Of a stretch of DNA of 64,000 nt, positions 47,285-56,054 are shown one piece after another. The notes beneath the pieces were generated by a model, which had not been told where the DNA came from, ran no database searches, and was given only the letters and a program-made list of their open reading frames with translations. Within the stretch, counting starts at the first letter, position 1. The number at the start of each line of letters is the position of its first letter. The DNA is taken from NCBI RefSeq assembly GCF_023715405.1, contig NZ_JAMBOC010000001.1:124001-188000 (forward strand), in the 5' to 3' direction. Origin of the DNA: Solibacillus isronensis. Its GTDB lineage: Bacteria; Bacillota; Bacilli; Bacillales_A; Planococcaceae. A program made the translations under genes and the position numbers.

Positions 47285-47545
47285 AATCGATCCTTTCAAA
47301 AACAATGTATTACTATGTAGTATAGCTTTTTGAATAAAAAAGGGGAACTTACATATGTATGCTTCTTTCACAGGAACATTCGGGACATGGTGTTGCGATA
47401 GTGAAATTGGAAATGTTATGATGTACAATAGGAAAATGGCATCGTTATATAATAGAATCAATCAGGTTTGCTTTCAATCTTTTATTGGGCAAAAACGAAG
47501 AAAGTATTTTCGTTACTGTTCACTTATTTTTCTGGAGGGATTATT

Positions 47546-47806
47546 TTGGCTGAGCAAGAAAAGAATCGCATTTCCGTAGAGATATATGGTAATACATATA
47601 AAATGGTAGGAACAGAATCATCGGTCCATATGCGTCTTGTTGCTTCATTAGTGGACGACAAAATGCGGGAAATCAGTGCCCATAATCCATCTTTAGATAC
47701 AGCGAAGCTAGCTGTATTAACAGCCGTTAATTCTGTGCACGATTATCTATTATTAAAAGAACAATTTGAAAAACTAGAAATACAATTGAAACATTTGAAG
47801 GGTTGA
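47546..47806 (+). CDS. zapA: cell division protein ZapA, TTG start
   Basis: 86 residues. ZapA binds and bundles FtsZ at the division ring. Globular N-terminal part ([20 protein letters not shown]) and a C-terminal coiled coil ending [16 protein letters not shown]. No ATG fits; GGAGG (47534-47538) lies 7 nt before TTG 47546, giving the expected family start. The zapA stop lies 5 nt before cvpA. Confidence 0.9.
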   Translation: MAEQEKNRISVEIYGNTYKMVGTESSVHMRLVASLVDDKMREISAHNPSLDTAKLAVLTAVNSVHDYLLLKEQFEKLEIQLKHLKG

Positions 47807-47811
47807 CATAC

Positions 47812-48351
47812 ATGTTGGATTTAATTATTATCGCAGTCTTTATCATTAGTCTTATAGTTGGAGCGAAACGAGGGTTCGTTGTTCAGCTTATTAATATCGG
47901 AAGTTTTATTGTTGCCCTCATTGTAGCGATTATTTATTATAAGCCGCTAGCAGAAAAATTTGTTTTATGGATTCCGTATCCTGGCTTTACAGAAGGTTCA
48001 ACAATGACGCTCGTTCTGGATTCACTCGATGTTGACCGTACTTTTTATCGCGTCTTTGCGTTTGCCATTATTTTCTTTGCAGTAAAGATTGCCCTCCAAA
48101 TTGTCGGGTCAATGTTTGATTTTTTAACGTATTTACCTGTATTGAGTTCGTTAAACTATGTATTAGGTGCAGTTCTTGGATTTATTGAAATGTATCTTGT
48201 ACTATTTATTGGACTGTATGTTGTGGCATTACTGCCGGTGGAATCGATTCAAACATTCATCGACAGCTCAATTTTGGCAGGACTCATACTTGAGCATACA
48301 CCGCTTATTACGAGCATGTTCCAAAATTGGTGGTATATACAAAAGAATTAA
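47812..48351 (+). CDS. cvpA: CvpA family membrane protein (YshB-like)
   Basis: 179 residues, four membrane helices; MLDLIIIAVFIISLIVGAKR with the KRGFVVQL turn is the CvpA start. The family was named for colicin V production; its role in Bacillales is not clear. ATG 47812 lies 9 nt after AAGGG. Cotranscribed with zapA. Confidence 0.88.
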   Translation: MLDLIIIAVFIISLIVGAKRGFVVQLINIGSFIVALIVAIIYYKPLAEKFVLWIPYPGFTEGSTMTLVLDSLDVDRTFYRVFAFAIIFFAVKIALQIVGSMFDFLTYLPVLSSLNYVLGAVLGFIEMYLVLFIGLYVVALLPVESIQTFIDSSILAGLILEHTPLITSMFQNWWYIQKN

Positions 48352-48520
48352 CTTATTTCAGCGGGTGTCCTAAATTCGGAAAAGGGGTTATTAAAAAAAG
48401 AAGTCAACCTAAAAGCATCGCATTATGCTAATACAGCTGACTTATCCGCGCACCGTAGATATTTAGCCGGTTCTGGACACCATTATGCCGAGGCGTAATT
48501 GATTTGAAAATCATGCGAAT
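48352..48520. other. 170-bp spacer before polX
   Basis: No gene with a start codon. Nested complementary segments GGTGTCC/GGACACC (48364-48370, 48475-48481), AAGTCA/TGACTT (48401-48406, 48438-48443) and AGCAT/ATGCT (48414-48418, 48425-48429) could fold the transcript. An open frame in phase with cvpA runs to TAA 48498 without a start. Confidence 0.35.
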
Positions 48521-48551
48521 GCTTCTCTCGATTTCCGGGAGGAGCTTTTTT
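48521..48551 (+). terminator. terminator-like hairpin just before polX
   Basis: GCTTCTCTCG pairs with CGGGAGGAGC (including G-U pairs), then six T, ending at the polX ribosome site. It could attenuate readthrough from zapA-cvpA. Confidence 0.6.
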
Positions 48552-48566
48552 AAAGGAGAGATAATG

Positions 48567-50276
48567 ATGAACAAAAAAATTATTATTCGTACATTGGAAA
48601 AAATCGCGTTATATATGGAACTGCAGGCAGAAAATCCATTTAAAGTATCCGCCTTTCGAAAAGCGGCAGCGGCTCTCGAAGCAGATGAGCGGAGTCTAAG
48701 CGAAATCGATGATATTACAGCAATTAAAGGGATCGGTAAAGGAACAGCAGCGGTTATTACGGAACTGATGGAAATCGGGGAATCGACTGTATTGAAAGAG
48801 CTTGAGGCAATCGTACCGAAAGGGCTTATTCCGTTGATGAAACTACCGGGATTAGGTGGTAAAAAGCTTGCCAAATTGTATCAGGAACTGAACATAGTTG
48901 ATGCGGCCACATTAAAGGCAGCTTGTGAGGCAGGTCAAGTAAGGGGACTTGCAGGATTTGCGGCAAAAACAGAGGAAAAAATTTTAAAAGAGCTTGAAAC
49001 ATTTGGTTCCCGCGCGGAACGTTTACCTATTTGGCAGCTCGAGCCTGTCGTATTGGAGATTAACGAGCTTTTGGCAAGTTTACCTGAAGTGGAGCTGTTC
49101 TCGGTTGCAGGGAGCTTCCGACGCGTTGCAGAAACGAGTAAAGATGTTGATTTCATCATAGCAACAAAGGAATATGAAGTTGTACGTGAAGCGATTTTAA
49201 CGCGACTCGCAATATTAGAAACCGTTGCAGCAGGGGATACAAAAGTATCTGTCATATTGGACCGTGAAGAACCGGTAAGTGTGGATTTCCGTTTAGTGAC
49301 TCGGGAAGAATTTGCAACAGCACTTCATCATTTCACCGGATCGAAGGACCATAATGTACGCATGCGTCAGCTTGCTAAATCTATGGGGAAGAAAATCAGT
49401 GAATATGGTGTCGAGCAAGAAGACGGTACTGTCGTAACATTTGAGTCGGAAGAAGCGTTTTTTGCGCATTTCAACTTACCATTTATTCCGCCGACTGTGC
49501 GTGAAAGCGGGAAAGAGCTGGATCGTCTGAACGAGCTAAGCGGGTTAGTGAAGCTGAAAGATATCGTAGCGGATCTTCATATGCATACAACTTGGTCAGA
49601 TGGCGCGCATTCAGTTAGCGAGATGGGGCAAGCTTTAATGGATATCGGATATTCACATGCAGTCATTACCGATCACTCTCAATATTTAAAAGTGGCAAAT
49701 GGATTAACACCTGAACGACTTGAGCAGCAAAAGCTTGATATTTATGCATTTAACGAAGCAAATCCAAGTTTCCGACTGTACAGAGGTACGGAAATGGATA
49801 TTCTGCCTGATGGAACATTAGACTTTGGTGATGATGTTTTAAAAGAACTGGATTTTGTTATTGCATCGATTCATTCAAGTTTTACACAATCGCAGGACAA
49901 AATTATGGCGCGCTTAAAAACAGCGGTAGAAAATCCGTACGTCCATATGATTGCTCACCCGACAGGACGTATCATCGGGCAGCGCGGAGGCTATGACCCG
50001 GACGTACCGTTATTGATTGAATGGGCAGCAGAATATGGTAAAATATTGGAACTCAATGCTAATCCGTATCGCCTGGACTTAAGCATCGAATATTTGATGC
50101 TGGCAATGGAGAAAAATGTACCAATCGCCATCAATACAGACGCCCATGCAATTGACCAATTGCGCTTTATGGACATCGGTGTCAAATACGCACAAAAAGC
50201 ATGGCTGAAAAAAGACCTGATCGTCAACACATGGTCAAAAGAAAAGTTCGAAGCATTTATTGCGAAAAATAAATGA
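48567..50276 (+). CDS. polX: family X DNA polymerase/3'-5' exonuclease PolX
   Basis: 569 residues. N-terminal helix-hairpin-helix (~1-130; IKGIGKGTAAVI, LPGLGGKKLAKLY), Pol-beta-like palm with the acidic pair in SKDVDFI and a third Asp in SVDFR, and a C-terminal PHP nuclease domain (DLHMHTTWSDG, NTDAHAID). Fills short gaps in base excision repair. AAAGGAG (48552-48558) favours ATG 48567 over 48564. Located between cvpA and mutS2 as in B. subtilis. Confidence 0.94.
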   Translation: MNKKIIIRTLEKIALYMELQAENPFKVSAFRKAAAALEADERSLSEIDDITAIKGIGKGTAAVITELMEIGESTVLKELEAIVPKGLIPLMKLPGLGGKKLAKLYQELNIVDAATLKAACEAGQVRGLAGFAAKTEEKILKELETFGSRAERLPIWQLEPVVLEINELLASLPEVELFSVAGSFRRVAETSKDVDFIIATKEYEVVREAILTRLAILETVAAGDTKVSVILDREEPVSVDFRLVTREEFATALHHFTGSKDHNVRMRQLAKSMGKKISEYGVEQEDGTVVTFESEEAFFAHFNLPFIPPTVRESGKELDRLNELSGLVKLKDIVADLHMHTTWSDGAHSVSEMGQALMDIGYSHAVITDHSQYLKVANGLTPERLEQQKLDIYAFNEANPSFRLYRGTEMDILPDGTLDFGDDVLKELDFVIASIHSSFTQSQDKIMARLKTAVENPYVHMIAHPTGRIIGQRGGYDPDVPLLIEWAAEYGKILELNANPYRLDLSIEYLMLAMEKNVPIAINTDAHAIDQLRFMDIGVKYAQKAWLKKDLIVNTWSKEKFEAFIAKNK

Positions 50277-50293
50277 TTAATTGTTGATAAAGC

Positions 50294-50335
50294 GAGTTGA
50301 TGGGAAAGCGTCCAACCCGGAATGGAAATCAACTC
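50294..50335. repeat. shortened copy of the GTTGAT...ATCAAC intergenic repeat
   Basis: GAGTTGAT (50294-50301) and ATCAACTC (50328-50335) bound a segment GGGAAAGCGTCC...GGAATGGAA that matches the right end of the element at 6234-6339 with a few changes. The middle is missing. Confidence 0.65.
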
Positions 50336-50385
50336 CATAGTACAGGTGTACTAAAAAATAAAGAAAAGTAATAGGAGGTGTTCTC

Positions 50386-52752
50386 ATGATCGAACAACGA
50401 GCATTGAAAACACTAGAATTTCATAAAGTACGTGAGCAAGTAGCGGCATTTTGTACAAACTCTATCGGTAAACAAGCGATCGATGAACTTGTACCGGAAA
50501 CGGATTACGATACAGTTGTAGAACTTTTGGAAGAAATGGACGAAGGACTCGCGATTTTGCGTGTGAAAGGCAATGTACCTTTGGGCGGTATTTTCGATGT
50601 ACGTCCACATGCACGACGCTCACAAATCGGCGGTATGCTCAGCCCGATGGAATTAATGGAAATCGCAAGCACAATACGAGCAAGCCGAATTTTACGAAAT
50701 TTCATTGAAGATATCGAATCAGAAAAGACAATTGAAATCCCGCACTTTATCGAACGTAAAGAACAAATGCCTGTCTTGACGGCATTGCAGCACGAAATTA
50801 ATGATTGTATCGATGATAATGGCACGGTGCTTGATTCAGCAAGTCCTGCATTACGCTCAATTCGCCAGTCCTTGCGTTCAGAAGAATCTAAAGTGCGTCA
50901 AAAGCTGGAAAGTCTCACACGTGGTTCGAATGCAACAAAAATGTTGTCTGACGCAATTATTACAATTCGTAATGACCGCTTCGTAATACCTGTAAAACAA
51001 GAGTATCGTTCACATTATGGCGGAATCGTCCACGATCAGTCCGCTTCAGGTCAAACATTGTTTATCGAGCCTGATGCAGTGATTCAAGCGAACAATGAAG
51101 TGCAGCGTCTTAAAGTGAAAGAAAAGGCTGAAATCGAGCGCATTTTATCCGAGCTAACATTAAAGGTACAGGAAGTCGGTCATGAAATATTTGTTCTTGT
51201 GCAGTTACTTGGAGAATTGGATGTTATTTTAGCAAAAGGGAAATACGGACAAGCAAATAAATGCACAATGCCGAAAATGAATAAAGAAGGTTATACACGA
51301 CTAGTCCGTGCACGACACCCGCTATTGCCAATTGAAGAAGCAGTTGCAAACACGATTGAATTTGGACGAGATGTAACAGCTATTGTTATTACTGGACCAA
51401 ACACAGGCGGTAAAACAGTAACACTGAAAACAGTGGGACTGTGTACAATCATGGCACAGTGCGGACTGCCTGTTCCGGCACTAGATGGTTCTGAATTGGC
51501 TGTGTTTGAGCAAATTTTTGCTGATATTGGTGATGAACAGTCCATTGAACAGTCATTATCAACTTTCTCTTCTCATATGGTGAATATAGTAGACATTTTA
51601 AGCAAATTTAATGAAAAATCGTTAATATTATTTGATGAGCTTGGCGCAGGTACCGATCCGCAGGAAGGTGCGGCACTCGCAATTGCTATATTAGATGAAA
51701 CAGTTGATCGCGGTGCGCGTGTTATGGCAACTTCTCACTATCCGGAGTTGAAGGCATATGGCTATAACCGTCCATCTGTTGTCAACGCGAGTGTAGAATT
51801 CGATATTGAAACACTTAGCCCTACTTATCGATTACTGATCGGGGTGCCAGGTCGCTCGAATGCATTTGAAATTTCCAAACGTCTTGGATTAAGTTCAAAT
51901 GTAATCGACCATGCAAAATCCTTTACGGGTACTGACCGTCATGAAGTAGAGTCTATGATTGCTTCACTTGAAGAAAGCCGATTACGATCTGAACGTGAAG
52001 CGGACGAAGCTCACCTTTTACTGGAGGACGCACAAAAAATCCGGGCAGAGCTGGAAGAACGTCTTCGTATTTATGATGAGAAAAAGGAAAACCTGGAGAA
52101 AAAAGCGAAAGATAAGGCTCGTAAAATTGTCGATGAGGCGAAGAAAGAAGCGGAATCGATTATTACAGAGTTGAGAAAAATGAAAGAAAATGCCGCATTA
52201 TCGGTGAAAGAGCATGAGTTAATCGATGCGAAAAAGCGTTTAGATAATGCAGCACCGATTGATAACAATAAAGTGCTTCAAAAGGCTGTCGCTGCCCGTG
52301 AGCGTAAGCAAAATCTGCAAGTAGGCGATGAAGTGAAGGTATTAAGCTACGGTCAAAAAGGTTCACTCCTGCAAAAAGCAGGAAATGAGTGGGTTGTTCA
52401 AATCGGTATTTTGAAAATGAAACTGCCTGAATCTGATTTAGAGTATTTGAAACCAGAAAAAGAGCAGGCTACTCGTCCGATGATGAATGTGAAAAACCGC
52501 AACAGCGTTGTAAAACTTGAACTTGATTTACGTGGGGAACGATATGAAGAAGCACTTATTCGCACAGAAAAATATTTAGATGATGCGTTATTAGCGAACT
52601 ATCCGCGTGTATCGATTATTCACGGTAAAGGGACTGGTGCATTACGCCAAGGGATTCAAAGCTTCCTGAAAAATCATAAGCGTGTTAAATCATACCGATA
52701 TGGTGAAGCGGGCGAAGGCGGATTCGGTGTTACAGTCGTAGAACTAAAATAG
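50386..52752 (+). CDS. mutS2: endonuclease MutS2 (ribosome rescue/anti-recombination)
   Basis: 788 residues. MutS core and clamp (~1-300), ATPase with Walker A GPNTGGKT (~336) and DELGAGTDP (~413), a long coiled coil (~520-640), KOW-like part and C-terminal Smr nuclease domain (LDLRGERYEEAL, IIHGKGTGALR). In B. subtilis MutS2 acts on collided ribosomes; elsewhere it suppresses recombination. Ribosome site TAGGAGG before ATG 50386. Confidence 0.95.
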   Translation: MIEQRALKTLEFHKVREQVAAFCTNSIGKQAIDELVPETDYDTVVELLEEMDEGLAILRVKGNVPLGGIFDVRPHARRSQIGGMLSPMELMEIASTIRASRILRNFIEDIESEKTIEIPHFIERKEQMPVLTALQHEINDCIDDNGTVLDSASPALRSIRQSLRSEESKVRQKLESLTRGSNATKMLSDAIITIRNDRFVIPVKQEYRSHYGGIVHDQSASGQTLFIEPDAVIQANNEVQRLKVKEKAEIERILSELTLKVQEVGHEIFVLVQLLGELDVILAKGKYGQANKCTMPKMNKEGYTRLVRARHPLLPIEEAVANTIEFGRDVTAIVITGPNTGGKTVTLKTVGLCTIMAQCGLPVPALDGSELAVFEQIFADIGDEQSIEQSLSTFSSHMVNIVDILSKFNEKSLILFDELGAGTDPQEGAALAIAILDETVDRGARVMATSHYPELKAYGYNRPSVVNASVEFDIETLSPTYRLLIGVPGRSNAFEISKRLGLSSNVIDHAKSFTGTDRHEVESMIASLEESRLRSEREADEAHLLLEDAQKIRAELEERLRIYDEKKENLEKKAKDKARKIVDEAKKEAESIITELRKMKENAALSVKEHELIDAKKRLDNAAPIDNNKVLQKAVAARERKQNLQVGDEVKVLSYGQKGSLLQKAGNEWVVQIGILKMKLPESDLEYLKPEKEQATRPMMNVKNRNSVVKLELDLRGERYEEALIRTEKYLDDALLANYPRVSIIHGKGTGALRQGIQSFLKNHKRVKSYRYGEAGEGGFGVTVVELK

Positions 52753-52822
52753 TTGTTGCTCCTTTTAAATTATGCGCTAATATTAAACATAGAAAGAAAA
52801 TAATTAAAGGGGGTAAAATGGA

Positions 52823-53236
52823 TTGCTAGGATCAAACTTTTGGCACCATCCTCTCGTAGAAACTGCAGGCTATTTTAGTGTGGTAGTCCTTTGCCTATTC
52901 GTATCGATGATTTTATTTGAGGTCGTAACAAAGTATAAAAATTGGGATGAAATAAAAAAGGGAAATGTCGCGGTCGCTTTAGCTACTGGAGGAAAAATTT
53001 TAGGCGTCTGTAATATTTTCAGATATTCAATTAATCAGCATACATCATTTATTGAAATGCTCGGTTGGGGTTTGTTCGGTTTTACGTTATTAATTTTTGC
53101 CTATTTTTTATTTGAGTTTTTAACACCGAGATTTAATGTGGATGAGGAGATTGCTGCTGACAACCGTTCAGTTGGATTTATCTCATTTACAATTTCTCTT
53201 GGTTTGTCATTTGTTATCGGAGCAAGTATTTCATAG
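52823..53236 (+). CDS. yshE: DUF350 family membrane protein YshE, TTG start
   Basis: 137 residues, four membrane helices; NVAVALATGGKILGVCNIFRYSI is the DUF350 core. AAAGGGGG (52806-52813) is 9 nt before TTG 52823. An ATG at 52818 is out of frame and meets a TAG after three codons, so it is a decoy. Function unknown. Located between mutS2 and lcfA as in B. subtilis. Its TAG overlaps the ribosome site of the next small gene. Confidence 0.85.
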   Translation: MLGSNFWHHPLVETAGYFSVVVLCLFVSMILFEVVTKYKNWDEIKKGNVAVALATGGKILGVCNIFRYSINQHTSFIEMLGWGLFGFTLLIFAYFLFEFLTPRFNVDEEIAADNRSVGFISFTISLGLSFVIGASIS

Positions 53237-53246
53237 GAGCATACAC

Positions 53247-53327
53247 ATGGAAACATTATCGAAAATCTTACTCGTCGTCTGTTTCATTTTTCTTGCAGTC
53301 GGCATTTACTACATGATGACACTCTAA
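53247..53327 (+). CDS. 26-residue single-span membrane peptide
   Basis: Reads METLSK followed by a membrane helix (ILLVVCFIFLAVGIYYMM) and ends TL. AGGAG (53235-53239) stands 7 nt before the ATG, an ideal ribosome site that overlaps the yshE stop, and a terminator follows 4 bp after the TAA. So it is very likely translated from the yshE transcript. No family recognised; a partner or regulator of YshE is possible. Confidence 0.65.
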   Translation: METLSKILLVVCFIFLAVGIYYMMTL

Positions 53328-53331
53328 ACAT

Positions 53332-53374
53332 AAAAGCAAATGAACTAGCATTTAGTTAGTTCATTTGCTTTTTT
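53332..53374 (+). terminator. terminator after yshE and the small gene
   Basis: AAAAGCAAATGAACTA (53332-53347) and TAGTTCATTTGCTTTT (53357-53372), perfect 16-bp stem with T-run. Confidence 0.93.
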
Positions 53375-53593
53375 CATTAGCTGAGCAGATTTATATCAAT
53401 CGAATAAAATAAACTTTTAGGACCGTTAACAAAAAATATTTAAACTATTTAATACTTTATTGAAAAAGTATATTTCCATACTAAACGAATAGTCCTATAT
53501 GTTTTAAATACAATAATACTATAAAAGTCAAAATAAATAACGAGAAGATATATGCATAAACGAGAATATAATGTGTGTATCTATGAAAATAGT

Positions 53594-53622
53594 TTGAAAC
53601 CATTTCCAATTTTCATTATAAT
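53594..53622 (+). promoter_or_regulatory. lcfA promoter
   Basis: TTGAAA (53594-53599), 17 bp, TATAAT (53617-53622). A 12-bp palindrome TCATTATAATGA (53613-53624) covers the -10. It does not match the FadR half-site order (TGAATGA...TCATTCA). Confidence 0.75.
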
Positions 53623-53662
53623 GATGTAAACAAGTAAAGCTTTATCGAAGGGGAGGAGTTTT

Positions 53663-55354
53663 ATGACAGAAAAGGTTTGGTTGGCAAGCTATCCGAAGGA
53701 AGTACCACATTCTATTGAGCTGCCGGAAATTCCTGTACACCAGTTTTTAACACAAGCATTTGAGTCAATGCCTAATAAAGTGGCAATACACTTCATGGGG
53801 CGCGAGCTTACGTACAAAGAGCTTTATGAATCGGCGTTGAAGTTTGCGAACTACCTGCATTCTCTAGGGGTGGAGAAGGGGGATCGAGTTGCAATTATGC
53901 TGCCGAACTGTCCGCAAGCAGTCATCGCCTATTATGGTACGATGTATGCCGGTGGGGTTGTCGTACAGACGAATCCGCTTTATACAGAACGGGAGCTGCA
54001 ATATCAGATGGCGGATTCCGGAGCAAAAGTAATATTAGTAATGGATATTTTATATCCAAGAGCAATGAAAATATTACATGAGACAAATATTGAAAATGTC
54101 ATCGTTACAGGAATTAAAGATTATTTGCCATTCCCGAAAAATTTAGTGTATCCGTTCATCCAAAAGAAACAGTACGGTTTTAGTGTAAGGGTGGAACATA
54201 GCGGAACGAATCACCTGTTTACGGAAATCATGAAAATGGCCAAAACCGATAAAATCGAGCAAGAATTTGATTTTGAAAATGACTTAGCATTATTGCAATA
54301 CACTGGCGGGACAACAGGTTACCCGAAAGGTGTTATGTTAACGCATAAAAACCTGATTGCAAATACATTAATGTGTGATGCATGGATGTATAAATGTAAA
54401 AAAGGTGAAGAGACAATTTTAGGCATACTTCCATTCTTCCATGTATATGGTATGACAACTGTATTAATTTTATCTGTCATGCAGCAAGGCAAGATGGTAT
54501 TACTTCCGAAATTTGATGCAGAGCAAGCGTTGAAAACGATTGATAAACAAAAACCAACTTTATTCCCCGGTGCCCCAACAATGTATATTGGCTTGTTGAA
54601 TCACCCGGATTTAGCAAAATATGATCTATCGTCAATTAAAGCGTGTTTAAGCGGGTCTGCTGCATTACCACTGGAAGTTCAGGAAAAGTTTGAAGAATTG
54701 ACAGGCGGTCGTTTAGTAGAAGGATACGGTTTAACCGAAACTTCTCCGGTTACACATGCCAATCCAATTTGGGACCATCGTATCAACGGTTCGATCGGTT
54801 TACCTTGGCCGAATACAGAAGCGGTTATTTTACGTTCAGGTGAAGCAGAAGTATTGCCTGTAGGAGAAATTGGTGAAATAGCGGTAAAAGGACCACAAGT
54901 TATGAAGGGCTACTGGAATCGTCCTGAAGAAACAGCAATGACATTTGCAGATGGCTGGTTTTTAACGGGTGATTTAGGTTATATGGATGAAAAGGGTTAT
55001 TTCTATGTTGTTGACCGCAAAAAGGATATGATTATTGCAGGCGGATTTAATATTTATCCGCGTGAAGTAGAAGAAGTGCTGTATGAGCATGAGGCGATTC
55101 AGGAATGTGTCGTAGCCGGTATACCGGATCCGTATCGTGGAGAAACCGTAAAGGCATATATTGTTCTTAAAGAGGGTAAAACTGTTACAGAAAAAGAGCT
55201 GAACGAGTATTGCCGTAAAAACCTAGCTGCTTATAAAGTGCCTCGTATCTATGAATTCCGTCAAGAGCTGCCGAAAACAGCAGTCGGGAAAATTTTACGT
55301 CGTACGCTTATTGAAGAAGAAAAACAGAAAATGGCACAACAAGAAGCAAAATAA
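53663..55354 (+). CDS. lcfA: long-chain fatty-acid-CoA ligase
   Basis: 563 residues, AMP-forming ligase. P-loop YTGGTTGYPKGVMLTH (~213), LVEGYGLTETSPV, and C-terminal VVDRKKDMIIAGGFNIYPREVE with the acyl-adenylate/thioester switch. The catalytic Lys lies in TAVGKILRR. Activates fatty acids for beta-oxidation by the genes downstream. First gene of the fad-etf neighbourhood; followed by the fadR operator/terminator palindrome. Confidence 0.95.
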   Translation: MTEKVWLASYPKEVPHSIELPEIPVHQFLTQAFESMPNKVAIHFMGRELTYKELYESALKFANYLHSLGVEKGDRVAIMLPNCPQAVIAYYGTMYAGGVVVQTNPLYTERELQYQMADSGAKVILVMDILYPRAMKILHETNIENVIVTGIKDYLPFPKNLVYPFIQKKQYGFSVRVEHSGTNHLFTEIMKMAKTDKIEQEFDFENDLALLQYTGGTTGYPKGVMLTHKNLIANTLMCDAWMYKCKKGEETILGILPFFHVYGMTTVLILSVMQQGKMVLLPKFDAEQALKTIDKQKPTLFPGAPTMYIGLLNHPDLAKYDLSSIKACLSGSAALPLEVQEKFEELTGGRLVEGYGLTETSPVTHANPIWDHRINGSIGLPWPNTEAVILRSGEAEVLPVGEIGEIAVKGPQVMKGYWNRPEETAMTFADGWFLTGDLGYMDEKGYFYVVDRKKDMIIAGGFNIYPREVEEVLYEHEAIQECVVAGIPDPYRGETVKAYIVLKEGKTVTEKELNEYCRKNLAAYKVPRIYEFRQELPKTAVGKILRRTLIEEEKQKMAQQEAK

Positions 55355-55373
55355 TTAATTGTTTAGCAAACTA

Positions 55374-55402
55374 TTGACAGAATGCAGAACAAACTATAAT
55401 AT
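55374..55402 (+). promoter_or_regulatory. fadR promoter
   Basis: TTGACA (55374-55379), 17 bp, TAATAT (55397-55402). TATAAT at 55395 would give 15 bp. The palindrome below begins in the -10 and covers the start point. Confidence 0.75.
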
Positions 55403-55436
55403 GAAAACATGAATGAATGGTCATTCATGTTTTCAT
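55401..55436. promoter_or_regulatory. perfect 36-bp palindrome: FadR operator, also terminator-like
   Basis: Arms ATGAAAACATGAATGA (55401-55416) and TCATTCATGTTTTCAT (55421-55436) are fully complementary around ATGG. The core TGAATGA-N4-TCATTCA is the known FadR box pattern of Bacillus. Eight T follow (55438-55445), so readthrough RNA from lcfA would form an intrinsic terminator. Confidence 0.85.
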
Positions 55437-55458
55437 ATTTTTTTTGGTGGTGATCTGC

Positions 55459-56040
55459 TTGAAACGAAACAAACCCAAATATATGCAAATAGTAGACGCA
55501 GCAGTCATTGCTATCGCAGAAAACGGCTATCATCAAGCCCAAGTATCAAAAATAGCAAAACAAGCTGGAGTTGCTGATGGCACAATCTACTTATATTTCA
55601 AAAACAAAGAAGATATTTTAATTTCTGTATTTCAGGAAAAAATGGGTATTTTCGTAGAGAATTTACAGGCTATAATAAAAAGTGGGGAAACTGCTTCAGA
55701 TAAGTTATGTAAAATGATCGAAAATCATTTCCATGTTCTATCAAGTGATCGCCACTTGGCAACTGTAACTCAGCTTGAGCTACGGCAATCGAATAAAGAA
55801 ATTAGACTGAAAATTAATTCTATTCTAAAAGAATACTTAATTTTACTGGATCAAATTCTAATCGAAGGTATGCTAAATGGTGAATTCAACCAGACGATGG
55901 ATGTTCGTATTGCGAGACAAATGGTGTTTGGTACAATTGACGAAATTACGACAACTTGGGTAATGAATGAAAATCGATATGATTTATTAGAGCAAGCTCC
56001 GAAAGTAAAGCAATTACTGCTAAACGCACTTAAAGCATAA
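55459..56040 (+). CDS. fadR: fatty acid degradation regulator FadR (TetR family), TTG start
   Basis: 193 residues, strongly like B. subtilis FadR/YsiA: PKYMQIVDAAV, VSKIAKQAGVADGTIYLYF in the helix-turn-helix and the ligand part VTQLELRQSN, RIARQMVFGTIDE. Represses beta-oxidation genes until long-chain acyl-CoA binds. GGTGG (55446-55450) 8 nt before TTG 55459 gives the start; the upstream in-frame extension would read through the operator. Probably autoregulated. Confidence 0.94.
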   Translation: MKRNKPKYMQIVDAAVIAIAENGYHQAQVSKIAKQAGVADGTIYLYFKNKEDILISVFQEKMGIFVENLQAIIKSGETASDKLCKMIENHFHVLSSDRHLATVTQLELRQSNKEIRLKINSILKEYLILLDQILIEGMLNGEFNQTMDVRIARQMVFGTIDEITTTWVMNENRYDLLEQAPKVKQLLLNALKA

Positions 56041-56054
56041 AGGGGATGTAGAGG

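Noticed and set aside
47285..47461. Longer N-terminus of RNase HIII
   Set aside because: Not homologous to the family, and lies over the divergent promoter region of zapA.
48352..48500. Open frame in phase with cvpA after its stop, possible gene remnant or stop readthrough
   Set aside because: No start codon, no family resemblance, and CvpA has its usual length at the first stop.
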